6,923 nucleotides of DNA from JAAYEL01 sp964344625 (lineage in GTDB: Bacteria; Bacillota; Clostridia; Tissierellales; Peptoniphilaceae). Positions 1 to 5,487 of this stretch are shown piece by piece. Each line of letters starts with the position of its first letter. Position 1 is the first letter of the stretch. Location of the stretch: positions 1-6,923 of the forward strand of contig CAYFNZ010000045.1 of assembly GCA_964344625.1 (NCBI GenBank), written 5' to 3'. The translations under genes and the position numbers were made by a program. The notes below the pieces were generated by a model. The model had not been told where the DNA came from. It did not search any database and saw nothing but the letters and a program-made list of their open reading frames with translations.

Positions 1-98
1 AAACAGGTGATTCAGGTGTTATCATGAGTGTAATAGCTCTAGTTCTTGCGGTAGGAGTACTATCCTTCGTAATAAAGATGAAAAAAACTAACAAATAG
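1..98 (+). CDS. C-terminal end of a cell-wall-anchored surface protein (partial, 5' end outside window)
   Basis: Only the last 31 complete codons are present, read from base 3 to the TAG at 96-98. The peptide starts TGDSG, continues with a hydrophobic stretch of about 19 residues (VIMSVIALVLAVGVLSFVI) and ends in a basic tail, KMKKTNK. The partial codon before it ends in AA, which allows a Lys, so the start may be the end of a (P)KTGD-type sortase signal. This layout (sorting motif, membrane span, positive tail) is typical of surface proteins that sortase links to peptidoglycan. The LPxTG-like motif itself and the whole functional part lie outside the window, so nothing can be said about the extracellular role. 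A plain C-terminal membrane anchor is the alternative. Confidence 0.7.
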   Translation, partial: TGDSGVIMSVIALVLAVGVLSFVIKMKKTNK

Positions 99-114
99 GG
101 ATAATAAATAAAAG

Positions 115-160
115 AGGTAGTGTCGTAGAATGATTTTTTAGTCATTCTGCAACACCACCT
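115..160. terminator. Long two-way terminator hairpin between converging genes
   Basis: Arms of 19 bases (115-133 and 142-160) enclose an 8-base T-rich loop. As plus-strand RNA there are 16 Watson-Crick pairs, one G-U and two A-C mismatches. As minus-strand RNA the two mismatches become G-U pairs and only one A-C mismatch remains. Both sides are AT-rich: TAATTTTATATTT after the plus-strand stem, and CTCTTTTATTTATT when read from the minus strand. It sits between the stop of the surface-protein gene (98) and the stop of the minus-strand DUF1858 gene (195), so it probably ends both transcripts. Confidence 0.8.
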
Positions 161-194
161 TAATTTTATATTTGTATATAATCTTTAGATTATA

Positions 195-395
195 CTAACT
201 GTTTAGAGCTTTCATAAGAAAATCTATGTCTAGTCCGTGAACAGCAGCGGCTTGCTCAAGAGTTTCAACCTGACTAGCAGGGCAACCGATACAACCCAAA
301 CCAAAGTTCATAAGGGTTCCTAGGGCCCTAGGTTTAATTCTGATTACCTCATTTATTCTCATATCTTTTGTGATTAAGACTTCTTCTCTTTCCAT
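195..395 (-). CDS. DUF1858 small redox-disulfide domain protein (66 aa)
   Basis: The 66-residue product is a single DUF1858 domain, also described as the hybrid-cluster-protein-associated redox disulfide domain. The diagnostic part is GLGCIGCPAS at residues 32-41, with Cys35 and Cys38 forming a CxxC pair, followed by the family's ETLEQAAAVHGLD stretch. Proteins of this family are small cytoplasmic proteins of unproven function. The CxxC is thought to form a disulfide or bind metal, and members often occur near hybrid cluster protein or other anaerobic redox genes, none of which are visible here. The ATG at 395 is preceded by GGGAGGTG (402-409 on the minus strand) at a good distance. The gene stands alone, with its own promoter (421-449) and a terminator beyond its stop. 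The family call is confident; the physiological role is open. Confidence 0.88.
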   Translation of the reverse strand: MEREEVLITKDMRINEVIRIKPRALGTLMNFGLGCIGCPASQVETLEQAAAVHGLDIDFLMKALNS

Positions 396-407
396 CTAAT
401 TCACCTC

Positions 408-417
408 CCTGTACAGG
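408..417. promoter_or_regulatory. Perfect 10-bp palindrome at the predicted DUF1858 transcript start
   Basis: CCTGTACAGG is fully self-complementary. It falls a few bases downstream of the predicted minus-strand -10 (421-426), about where transcription should begin, and its edge touches the GGGAGGTG ribosome site. It could be a small operator, but a 10-bp palindrome can also arise by chance. Confidence 0.3.
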
Positions 418-420
418 TTA

Positions 421-449
421 ATTATACCCATTATAAAGAATTTTCACAA
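421..449 (-). promoter_or_regulatory. Sigma-A-type promoter of the DUF1858 gene
   Basis: Read on the minus strand, TTGTGA (444-449) is followed after exactly 17 bases by a perfect TATAAT (421-426). The start of transcription would fall near 414, giving a very short leader before the ATG at 395. It diverges from the veg promoters, whose first -35 box begins 35 bases away at 484. Confidence 0.65.
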
Positions 450-476
450 GAGCGAAAAATAGTGAAAATAAGAAAA

Positions 477-500
477 GTAAGTATTGACTTTACTACTTAC
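477..500. repeat. 7-bp inverted repeat around the first veg -35 box
   Basis: GTAAGTA (477-483) and TACTTAC (494-500) are perfect inverted copies separated by 10 bases, and the -35 box TTGACT (484-489) lies between them. The position is what an operator would have, but no regulator is known to me for this arrangement. Confidence 0.35.
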
Positions 501-512
501 ATGGTTTATAAT
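484..512 (+). promoter_or_regulatory. veg promoter P1 (upstream)
   Basis: TTGACT (484-489), a 17-base spacer and a perfect TATAAT (507-512) make a near-consensus sigma-A promoter. Transcription should start near 519. It is the upstream member of a tandem pair 40 bases apart. Confidence 0.8.
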
Positions 513-523
513 ATTAAATTTAT

Positions 524-552
524 TTGACTTAGTCATTATAGTATGCTAATAT
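524..552 (+). promoter_or_regulatory. veg promoter P2 (downstream, extended -10)
   Basis: TTGACT (524-529), a 17-base spacer and TAATAT (547-552) form a second sigma-A-type promoter. TG at 544-545, one base before the -10, gives an extended -10 element. Its -35 overlaps a short palindrome, TGACT-T-AGTCA (525-535). Transcription would start near 559, about 35 bases before the veg start codon. Confidence 0.7.
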
Positions 553-592
553 ATATTTATTATACTGAGAATAAAGAAAGTTAGGTGATGTG

Positions 593-835
593 ATGAAAAA
601 GTCGGAAGCGCTAGCTGCAATCAGGAATGAAGTTGAGACCAACATCGGTAAAAAGGTAGTATTAAAGGCCGATAAGGGAAGAAAAAGAATTATTACTAAA
701 GAGGGCTATATCGAGAATGCATTTCCGAATTTGTTTACCATAAAGGTTAATAACGAATTTGATGAAGAAAGAACAGTATCTTACACATACTCAGATGTGC
801 TTACTTCTACAGTAAAAATAAAAATAGTAAGTTAG
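593..835 (+). CDS. veg: Veg protein (80 aa)
   Basis: The product matches the Veg family (DUF1021), small cytoplasmic proteins widespread in Firmicutes. Recognisable parts are IGKKVVLKADKGRKR (residues 18-32), GYIENAFPNLFTIKV (38-52) and the C-terminal RTVSYTYSDVLTSTVKI. The length is close to that of B. subtilis Veg, which is in the mid-eighties. Veg in B. subtilis is very strongly expressed in growing cells and has been linked to biofilm matrix gene expression; its biochemical action is not settled. The ATG at 593 is preferred over an in-frame GTG at 590 because AGGTG (583-587) is 5 bases from the ATG and only 2 from the GTG. Two tandem promoters precede the gene and an intrinsic terminator follows it, so it is probably a single-gene unit. 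Confidence 0.92.
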   Translation: MKKSEALAAIRNEVETNIGKKVVLKADKGRKRIITKEGYIENAFPNLFTIKVNNEFDEERTVSYTYSDVLTSTVKIKIVS

Positions 836-841
836 TTATCT

Positions 842-870
842 AAGGGCTTTTATAAAGCCCTTTTATTGTT
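842..870 (+). terminator. Intrinsic terminator after veg
   Basis: AAGGGCTTT (842-850) pairs perfectly with AAAGCCCTT (854-862) around a 3-base loop, followed by TTATTGTT to give a T-rich tract. It begins 7 bases after the veg stop codon. The minus-strand side is not T-rich, so it acts mainly on the plus strand. Confidence 0.9.
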
Positions 871-878
871 ACCGTAAA

Positions 879-900
879 ATTGATATTATATTGATATTAT
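879..900 (+). promoter_or_regulatory. Duplicated extended -10 element, probable murI promoter
   Basis: The 11-base unit ATTGATATTAT occurs twice in direct tandem (879-889 and 890-900). Each copy contains TGATATTAT, an extended -10 element (TG, one base, then TATTAT, one mismatch from consensus). Neither copy has a good -35 at 17 bases, which extended -10 promoters can tolerate. It is the best promoter candidate between the veg terminator and murI. A weaker alternative is TTGATA (891-896), 17 bases, TATAGG (914-919). Confidence 0.45.
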
Positions 901-956
901 ACATGTGAGTAGATATAGGAATACAAGAAATACAAATTTTTTACTAAGAGGTAGAT

Positions 957-1754
957 ATGGACGATAGATATATAGGGGTTTTCGACTCTGGCCTAGGCGG
1001 CATGACAGTTTTACAAGAGTTAACAAAGCTTATGCCCAATGAAAGATTTATTTTTTTAGCGGATACAAAAAGAAGTCCCTATGGTGAAAAAAGTGAAGAA
1101 GACCTATATAAGATTGTCTTTAGCAATATAGAATACTTGATTTCAAGGGGGGTAAAGGCTGTAGTTTTTGCCTGCAATACGGCTAGTTCTCTTGACCTAG
1201 ACTTGATTAGAAAAAAATATGACCTACCAATAATCACAGCCCTAGAGGCAACTCTTGAAGATATAGGCCCTAATGATGACAAAATACTTGTTGCTGCTAC
1301 AGAAGCGACCATAAGAAGTAAAAAGCATAAGACCCTGATAGAAAAAAACTTTCCCCATGCAAGAGTCCAAGGAATAGCCTGTAAAGACATAGTTTCTACT
1401 ATGGAATTTGAAGACCCATCATTTGAAGATACACTAAATATAGTGGGTGGCTACCTAGAAGAATATAGGGACCAGGGTTTTGATACGCTGGTATTGGGAT
1501 GTACCCATTATCCTATTTGGGAAGAGCAATTTAGCCTGCTTATGCCGGAAGCAAGGATTGTAAATCCTGCCCATGCCACTGCTATATTGACTAAAAAGGC
1601 CCTAAGTGACCACGATATCTTGTGTAAGGAATCTGATAGACCTACAAGAGAAGATCTCTATCTTATTACATCAGACAAGGATGTTTTTATAGACAAGATA
1701 AAAAAGATATTTGGAATAAGCCTTAAAAACGTTGAAAAAGTTAGCATAAATTAA
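957..1754 (+). CDS. murI: Glutamate racemase
   Basis: MurI interconverts L- and D-glutamate without a cofactor and supplies the D-Glu that MurD adds to the peptidoglycan stem peptide in the cytoplasm. The 265-residue product has the family's usual length. Visible motifs are FDSGLGGMTVL (residues 9-19, with Asp10 and Ser11), PYG (41-43), ACNTAS (72-77, first catalytic Cys73) and GCTHYP (181-186, second catalytic Cys182 with His184). All catalytic residues are present. Two usually conserved stretches differ: the common IEPG turn reads LEATL (96-100), and the common ACP.FVPLVE stretch reads ACKDIVSTME (141-150), keeping the Cys and Glu. The family also includes aspartate racemases, but the two-Cys motifs and wall-gene context favour glutamate. 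The ATG at 957 follows AGAGG (947-951). A probable promoter lies at 879-900. Confidence 0.92.
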   Translation: MDDRYIGVFDSGLGGMTVLQELTKLMPNERFIFLADTKRSPYGEKSEEDLYKIVFSNIEYLISRGVKAVVFACNTASSLDLDLIRKKYDLPIITALEATLEDIGPNDDKILVAATEATIRSKKHKTLIEKNFPHARVQGIACKDIVSTMEFEDPSFEDTLNIVGGYLEEYRDQGFDTLVLGCTHYPIWEEQFSLLMPEARIVNPAHATAILTKKALSDHDILCKESDRPTREDLYLITSDKDVFIDKIKKIFGISLKNVEKVSIN

Positions 1755-1764
1755 GGATTTCATC

Positions 1765-1793
1765 TTTAAATGAACACCTATATATAGTATAAT
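1765..1793 (+). promoter_or_regulatory. Possible promoter for the VanY-like gene
   Basis: TTTAAA (1765-1770) lies 17 bases before a perfect TATAAT (1788-1793) in the 77-base gap after murI. The -35 matches consensus in only 4 of 6 positions. No terminator is visible after murI, so read-through from murI is also likely. Confidence 0.5.
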
Positions 1794-1831
1794 AAATTAG
1801 AATTTGAAATTACCGGAGAGGGTTTACATAG

Positions 1832-2869
1832 ATGAAAGATAATTTAGCTATCAGACAAATAAATAGAAAGAGAAAAAGATATATAAGACAAAAGCAAAGG
1901 AGACTAAAATTAGCTTCACTTGGTTTAGTAGCTGTATTTGCCTTTATTTTTGTTATTAGACCACATATAGGTCAAAATAATACTGCCAAGGCAGACTCGG
2001 CTGAACTTCTATCAAGAAATGCCATCAAAAAAGATGACCTAGGCCTAGGGGACCAAGAAGTTAAAGAAGCCCCAGCTATGCTTCAAGATAATTTGCTAGC
2101 AGAAGAAGGCGAGAACAAGGTTGAGAAGCCAAGTGACCAAGACGGTCAATATAGCCAAGAAGACCAAGGATTTTCAGATATTTTAAAAGCCTATAAGATA
2201 GCCAAAGAAGATTCGTTAATCTACAAGGATAAGTCCATGGAATCTAAGCCTTTTGCAACAGCTAAGCAAGGCGAATACTTAAAGTTTTATGGATTTGAAT
2301 CCAACTGGGCTAAGGTTTCATACAAGAATTCTATCGGCTACATAAAAAGTGACCTATTATTAAAAATTCAAGACAATGTCATGACCGTAAGAGATGGAAT
2401 CTTATTTGTAGATAAGAACCACATTGTCGCATCTGATTTTGTAGGTGGCTTTGATGTTGAAGCTGAAAACTCTTTATTAATAGCTATAGAAGCCATGAAA
2501 AGAGAAGGTTTAGAAGTAGGAGTTGGCAGAAGGTATACATCTTTTGAAGATGAGAAAAATTACATAAGTAATTCAAAGGGTGAGCACAAACTTCCTGATG
2601 AATATACTAGTGAATTACGTACCGGATTTGCAGTAGAACTTCACAGCTTAAAGACCGATCCTAGGATAGAAGATGATTTTTTTGATAAGGATGCAGGTAA
2701 ATGGGTAAAAAATAATATGCATAGGTTTGGCTTTATCCTAAGATACCCTCAAGGTAAAGAAGATATAACAGGATTTGAAGCAAACCAACACATATTTAGG
2801 TACGTTGGTGTAGAAGCTGCACAATACATGTACGAAAATGATTTAACAATGGAAGAATATTTTAAATAA
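1832..2869 (+). CDS. Membrane-anchored SH3b + VanY-like protein, apparently lacking catalytic residues
   Basis: The 345-residue protein starts with a very basic cytoplasmic segment (residues 12-26), then one membrane span (about 28-43), so the rest should lie outside the cell. An acidic, poorly conserved linker (about 55-115) leads to a bacterial SH3-like domain (about 118-177, with WAKVSYKNSIGYIKSDLL), a fold that often binds wall peptides. The C-terminal half (about 185-345) resembles D-Ala-D-Ala carboxypeptidases of the VanY family (peptidase M15B): RRYTSFED, YTSELRTGFAVELHS, WVKNNMHRFGFILRYPQGKEDITG and FRYVGVEAA align well by eye. However, the SxHxxGxAxD zinc motif reads S-E-L-R-T-G-F-A-V-E (260-269), and the usual E-P-W-H before FRYVG reads N-Q-H-I (318-321). 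Both zinc histidines, the zinc Asp and the catalytic Glu therefore seem replaced. A peptidoglycan-binding or regulatory pseudoenzyme is more likely than an active peptidase. The ATG at 1832 follows GGAGAGGG (1815-1822). Confidence 0.8.
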   Translation: MKDNLAIRQINRKRKRYIRQKQRRLKLASLGLVAVFAFIFVIRPHIGQNNTAKADSAELLSRNAIKKDDLGLGDQEVKEAPAMLQDNLLAEEGENKVEKPSDQDGQYSQEDQGFSDILKAYKIAKEDSLIYKDKSMESKPFATAKQGEYLKFYGFESNWAKVSYKNSIGYIKSDLLLKIQDNVMTVRDGILFVDKNHIVASDFVGGFDVEAENSLLIAIEAMKREGLEVGVGRRYTSFEDEKNYISNSKGEHKLPDEYTSELRTGFAVELHSLKTDPRIEDDFFDKDAGKWVKNNMHRFGFILRYPQGKEDITGFEANQHIFRYVGVEAAQYMYENDLTMEEYFK

Positions 2870-2880
2870 TAATACTTAAA

Positions 2881-2914
2881 TCAGAATCAGTTAACTCTGA
2901 TTCTGAATTTTTTT
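2881..2914 (+). terminator. Strong intrinsic terminator or leader hairpin directly before the murB ribosome site
   Basis: TCAGAATCAG (2881-2890) and CTGATTCTGA (2897-2906) pair perfectly over 10 bases around a 6-base loop, followed by A and seven T's (2908-2914). This is a textbook Rho-independent terminator 11 bases after the VanY-like stop. It is odd that the T-tract runs straight into GAGGAG (2915-2920), the murB ribosome site, leaving no room for a promoter between them. It may therefore act as an attenuator or a 5' leader hairpin as well as a terminator. Confidence 0.88.
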
Positions 2915-2925
2915 GAGGAGAAATT

Positions 2926-3843
2926 ATGTACGACTTTGATGAATTGCTAAGCGGCCTATATGGTTCTTGTTTAGAAAATGAGCCGATGTCAAACCACACT
3001 ACATTTAGGGTAGGTGGACCGGCAGACCTATTGATTATGCCGAATTCAGAACAAGATATAATTGAAATAGTTAAATATTGCAAGGATAAAGAAATTCCTT
3101 TTATAGTAATAGGCAATGGCTCCAACCTGCTTGTAACCGACAAGGGGATCAGGGGGGTAGTTATTAAGCTTGGAAAGAACTTTTCTGAAATTAAATTTGA
3201 TGGAGACAAGGTGATAGCTCAATCAGGGGCCCTTCTTTCAACCGTTGCCAAGAAGTCTTTTAAGCATTCTTTAACAGGCATGGAAGAAATTTCAGGTATC
3301 CCAGGTTCAATAGGCGGGGCTATTATGATGAATGCCGGAGCCTACGGCGGGGAAATGTCTTTTGTGACTTCAAGGGTCAGGTGCCTAGACAAAAAGGGCG
3401 AGGTTCTTGAATTTACCAAGGACCAAATGGACTTTGCCTACAGGCAGTCTGTGGTTTCAAAAAGAGACCTCATAGTTTTAGATGTTGAGCTGGAACTTAA
3501 AAAAGGCGACTTTGATAAAATCATGGAAAGTTTTAAGGACTTTGATACTAGAAGAACTACCAAGCAGCCCCTAGACAGGTATTCCGCAGGATCTACATTT
3601 AAAAGACCTGAGGGCCACTACGCATCAAAGCTGATAGATGATGCAGGACTTAGAGGATTTTCCTATAAGAGGGCCCAAGTCTCAGAAAAACACTGCGGCT
3701 TCATAATCAACACAGGGGATGCGACTTATGAGGAAGTCATTACCTTAATTCACCAGGTTCAAGACATAGTAAAAGACAAGTTTGATGTTTCACTAGAAAC
3801 AGAAGTTAAAATAATTGGGGAAAATGATGAAGATTTTGACTGA
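2926..3843 (+). CDS. murB: UDP-N-acetylenolpyruvoylglucosamine reductase
   Basis: MurB is the cytoplasmic FAD enzyme that uses NADPH to reduce UDP-GlcNAc-enolpyruvate to UDP-N-acetylmuramic acid, the second committed step of peptidoglycan synthesis. The 305-residue product fits the short type II MurB class of Gram-positives. Visible motifs are NHTTFRVGGPAD (residues 23-34), the FAD-binding IGNGSNLLV (62-70), SGIPGSIGGA (123-132) with MNAGAYG (135-141), YRQS (172-175, Arg173 in the substrate-binding position), SAGSTFKRP (220-228, with the proton-donating Ser223) and the C-terminal LETEV (290-294) carrying the conserved catalytic Glu. The ATG at 2926 follows GAGGAG by 5 bases. It heads a five-gene run, and its 3' end overlaps the next gene by 17 bases. 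Its promoter is not clear; TTAACA (2843-2848), 18 bases, TAATAA (2867-2872) is a weak candidate inside the previous gene's end. Confidence 0.96.
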   Translation: MYDFDELLSGLYGSCLENEPMSNHTTFRVGGPADLLIMPNSEQDIIEIVKYCKDKEIPFIVIGNGSNLLVTDKGIRGVVIKLGKNFSEIKFDGDKVIAQSGALLSTVAKKSFKHSLTGMEEISGIPGSIGGAIMMNAGAYGGEMSFVTSRVRCLDKKGEVLEFTKDQMDFAYRQSVVSKRDLIVLDVELELKKGDFDKIMESFKDFDTRRTTKQPLDRYSAGSTFKRPEGHYASKLIDDAGLRGFSYKRAQVSEKHCGFIINTGDATYEEVITLIHQVQDIVKDKFDVSLETEVKIIGENDEDFD

Positions 3844-4570
3844 TTTTCATACCCACACCATTTATTCTAAAAATAACCATGGCAAGGGAACCATCAGGGA
3901 AAATGCTCAAGCTGCCTTAGATAGAGGCCTAAAAGAGTTGTGGATTACCGATCACGGTCCATCCCATATCATGTTTGGTATAAAAAGAAGTAAGTTTGAA
4001 GAAGTAAGAAAAGAAATCGACAAGTTAAACCTTGAATACCAGGGAAGATTAAAGCTTTATTTTGGCGTAGAGTCCAACGTCATGTCCTACAAGGGGACAA
4101 ATGATATAAAACCTGAAGAATTAAGCCTCCTAGATGGGGTTAACCTGGGCTTTCACTACGGGATAATAAATCCAGACTTAAAATCATTTTTCTATTTTTG
4201 GATAGCAAACCCCCTAGCCAAAATCTTCAAATCTATGAAGCCTTGGATTAGGGAAAAAAACACCGATGCCCTAATAAACATAATAAAAAACAATAAAATC
4301 CAAATCATTACCCATCCGGGAGACAAGGTTCCTGTTAATATCAAGAGGTTAGCTGAAGCCTGTCAAAAATATGGGACTGCTTTGGAAATCAACTCATCTC
4401 ATGAAAACCTTAGTGTAGATGATTTAGAAGAAATAAAAGATATGGAAGTCTTACTTTCAATTGGATCTGATGCCCATAGTCCTAGGAGGATAGGGGACTT
4501 TGAAAAGGCTTTAAAAAGATTGGAAGAAGTAGGCATTTCCCATGATAGAATAATAAATTTAAAAGCGTAA
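3827..4570 (+). CDS. PHP-domain metal-dependent phosphoesterase
   Basis: The protein is a single PHP (polymerase and histidinol phosphatase) domain, resembling the YcdX/histidinol-phosphatase-like hydrolases. Numbered from the ATG at 3827 (247 residues), every expected metal ligand is visible: FHTHT (His8, His10), His18, TDH (Asp42, His43), GVESN (Glu82), GFHYG (His110), THPGD (His163) and SDAHSPR (Asp215, His217). A trinuclear-metal phosphoesterase acting in the cytoplasm is the family expectation; the substrate is unknown. From recall, PHP genes are often found between murB and rapZ in clostridia, which suggests a conserved but unexplained link to wall or sugar-phosphate metabolism. The start is uncertain: TTG 3815, ATG 3824 and ATG 3827 are all in frame. 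I chose 3827 because GGGGA (3817-3821) is 5 bases from it and too close to 3824. The gene overlaps the end of murB, implying translational coupling. Confidence 0.88.
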   Translation: MKILTDFHTHTIYSKNNHGKGTIRENAQAALDRGLKELWITDHGPSHIMFGIKRSKFEEVRKEIDKLNLEYQGRLKLYFGVESNVMSYKGTNDIKPEELSLLDGVNLGFHYGIINPDLKSFFYFWIANPLAKIFKSMKPWIREKNTDALINIIKNNKIQIITHPGDKVPVNIKRLAEACQKYGTALEINSSHENLSVDDLEEIKDMEVLLSIGSDAHSPRRIGDFEKALKRLEEVGISHDRIINLKA

Positions 4571-4590
4571 TTTATTTTGGGAGGGAATAT

Positions 4591-5442
4591 ATGGAACTAG
4601 TGATAATTACAGGTATGAGTGGGGCTGGTAAAACCGCCGTTTTAAACCTTTGTCAAGATAACGGATACTACACTCTAGATAACCTGCCTCCTAAATTGAT
4701 TAAAGATGTGATTGCCCTACTAAGAGGGGCCAAGGTTTCGAAGGATAAATTGGCCTTGGTTATTGATATAAGGGGCGGAGAATTTTTTAAGGACCTATAT
4801 GAAGAAATAGAGCACTTAAAAAATGAAAAAGATATAAATTTAAAGATAATTTTTATAGATGCCTCTGACGAGGTCATTTTAAAAAGATATAAGGAATTGA
4901 GAAGGCCCCATCCTCAAGGAAAGGGCATGACCCTGCTTCAAGCTATAAAAAGTGAAAGACATGAACTTTTGAAGTTAAGGGAGATGGCAGATTTTTATGT
5001 TGACACCAGCTATTCAAATCTTCCGAAATTACAATATACTATAGGAAAGATTTTGGGCAATGATTCCAGGTTTTTAATTCAATTTGTAAGCTTTGGATTT
5101 AAAAATGGTATCTTGAAAGAAGCGGACTTCGTCTTTGACGTAAGATTTACCCCAAACCCATTCTATATTAAGGACCTAAAGGACTTAAATGGCATGGATG
5201 CCAAGGTAAGGGACTTTGTCATGGCGGACGATAATGTTATTGACTTTATAGATAAGGTTGAAGATTTAATCCTACCGCTTATCTCAAACTTTGAAAAACA
5301 AGGAAAGTCATCCCTGATGATAGGAATTGGCTGTACTGGTGGCAAGCATAGGTCAGTAGCGATTGCTGAGGAGCTAAACCGAAGATTTAAGGATGGAAAT
5401 ATTAATTCTGAAATCTACAACAGAGATAGGAATATGTGGTAA
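4591..5442 (+). CDS. rapZ: RapZ/YvcJ-family nucleotide-binding protein
   Basis: The 283-residue product has the usual RapZ length. The N-terminal half is a P-loop domain with Walker A GMSGAGKT (residues 8-15), DNLPP (30-34), the Walker-B-like VIDIRG (57-62) and the family signature RRPHP (104-108). The C-terminal half has FVSFGFKNG (165-173), DVRFTPNPFY (183-192) and GCTGGKHRSV (247-256), the region that binds glucosamine-6-phosphate in E. coli RapZ. In E. coli RapZ adjusts GlmS synthesis through small RNAs. In B. subtilis the homologue YvcJ hydrolyses nucleotides and affects competence; the RNA role is not established in Gram-positives. The common HRD near the C-terminus reads NRD (277-279). 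GGGAGGG (4579-4585) lies 5 bases before the ATG, and the gene starts 20 bases after the PHP gene. Confidence 0.95.
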   Translation: MELVIITGMSGAGKTAVLNLCQDNGYYTLDNLPPKLIKDVIALLRGAKVSKDKLALVIDIRGGEFFKDLYEEIEHLKNEKDINLKIIFIDASDEVILKRYKELRRPHPQGKGMTLLQAIKSERHELLKLREMADFYVDTSYSNLPKLQYTIGKILGNDSRFLIQFVSFGFKNGILKEADFVFDVRFTPNPFYIKDLKDLNGMDAKVRDFVMADDNVIDFIDKVEDLILPLISNFEKQGKSSLMIGIGCTGGKHRSVAIAEELNRRFKDGNINSEIYNRDRNMW

Positions 5443-5487
5443 AATAATAAGAAGTATATTTACAACATATAGAACGGAGGTGGCTTG

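Noticed and set aside
115..160. Long inverted repeat as a MITE or insertion-sequence remnant
   Set aside because: There is no target duplication or second copy in the window, and its place between two converging stop codons is explained by termination.
590..592. GTG as the veg start codon
   Set aside because: It leaves only two bases after the AGGTG ribosome site; the next codon, ATG 593, has normal spacing.
1079..1390. Open frame of 103 codons on the minus strand inside murI
   Set aside because: It is fully antisense to a well-supported MurI, has no recognisable domain and looks like a shadow of the coding strand.
1759..1774. Small hairpin TTCAT/ATGAA after murI as a terminator
   Set aside because: It has only five AT-rich pairs and no T-tract, so it is unlikely to end transcription.
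2862..3209. Open frame of 115 codons on the minus strand over the start of murB
   Set aside because: It covers the terminator and murB's conserved N-terminus, and its low-complexity Ser/Ile/Pro-rich translation is typical of antisense frames.
3815..3817. TTG as the PHP gene start
   Set aside because: It overlaps the GGGGA ribosome-site candidate itself and lacks one of its own; ATG 3827 is better placed and begins just before the conserved DFHTH motif.
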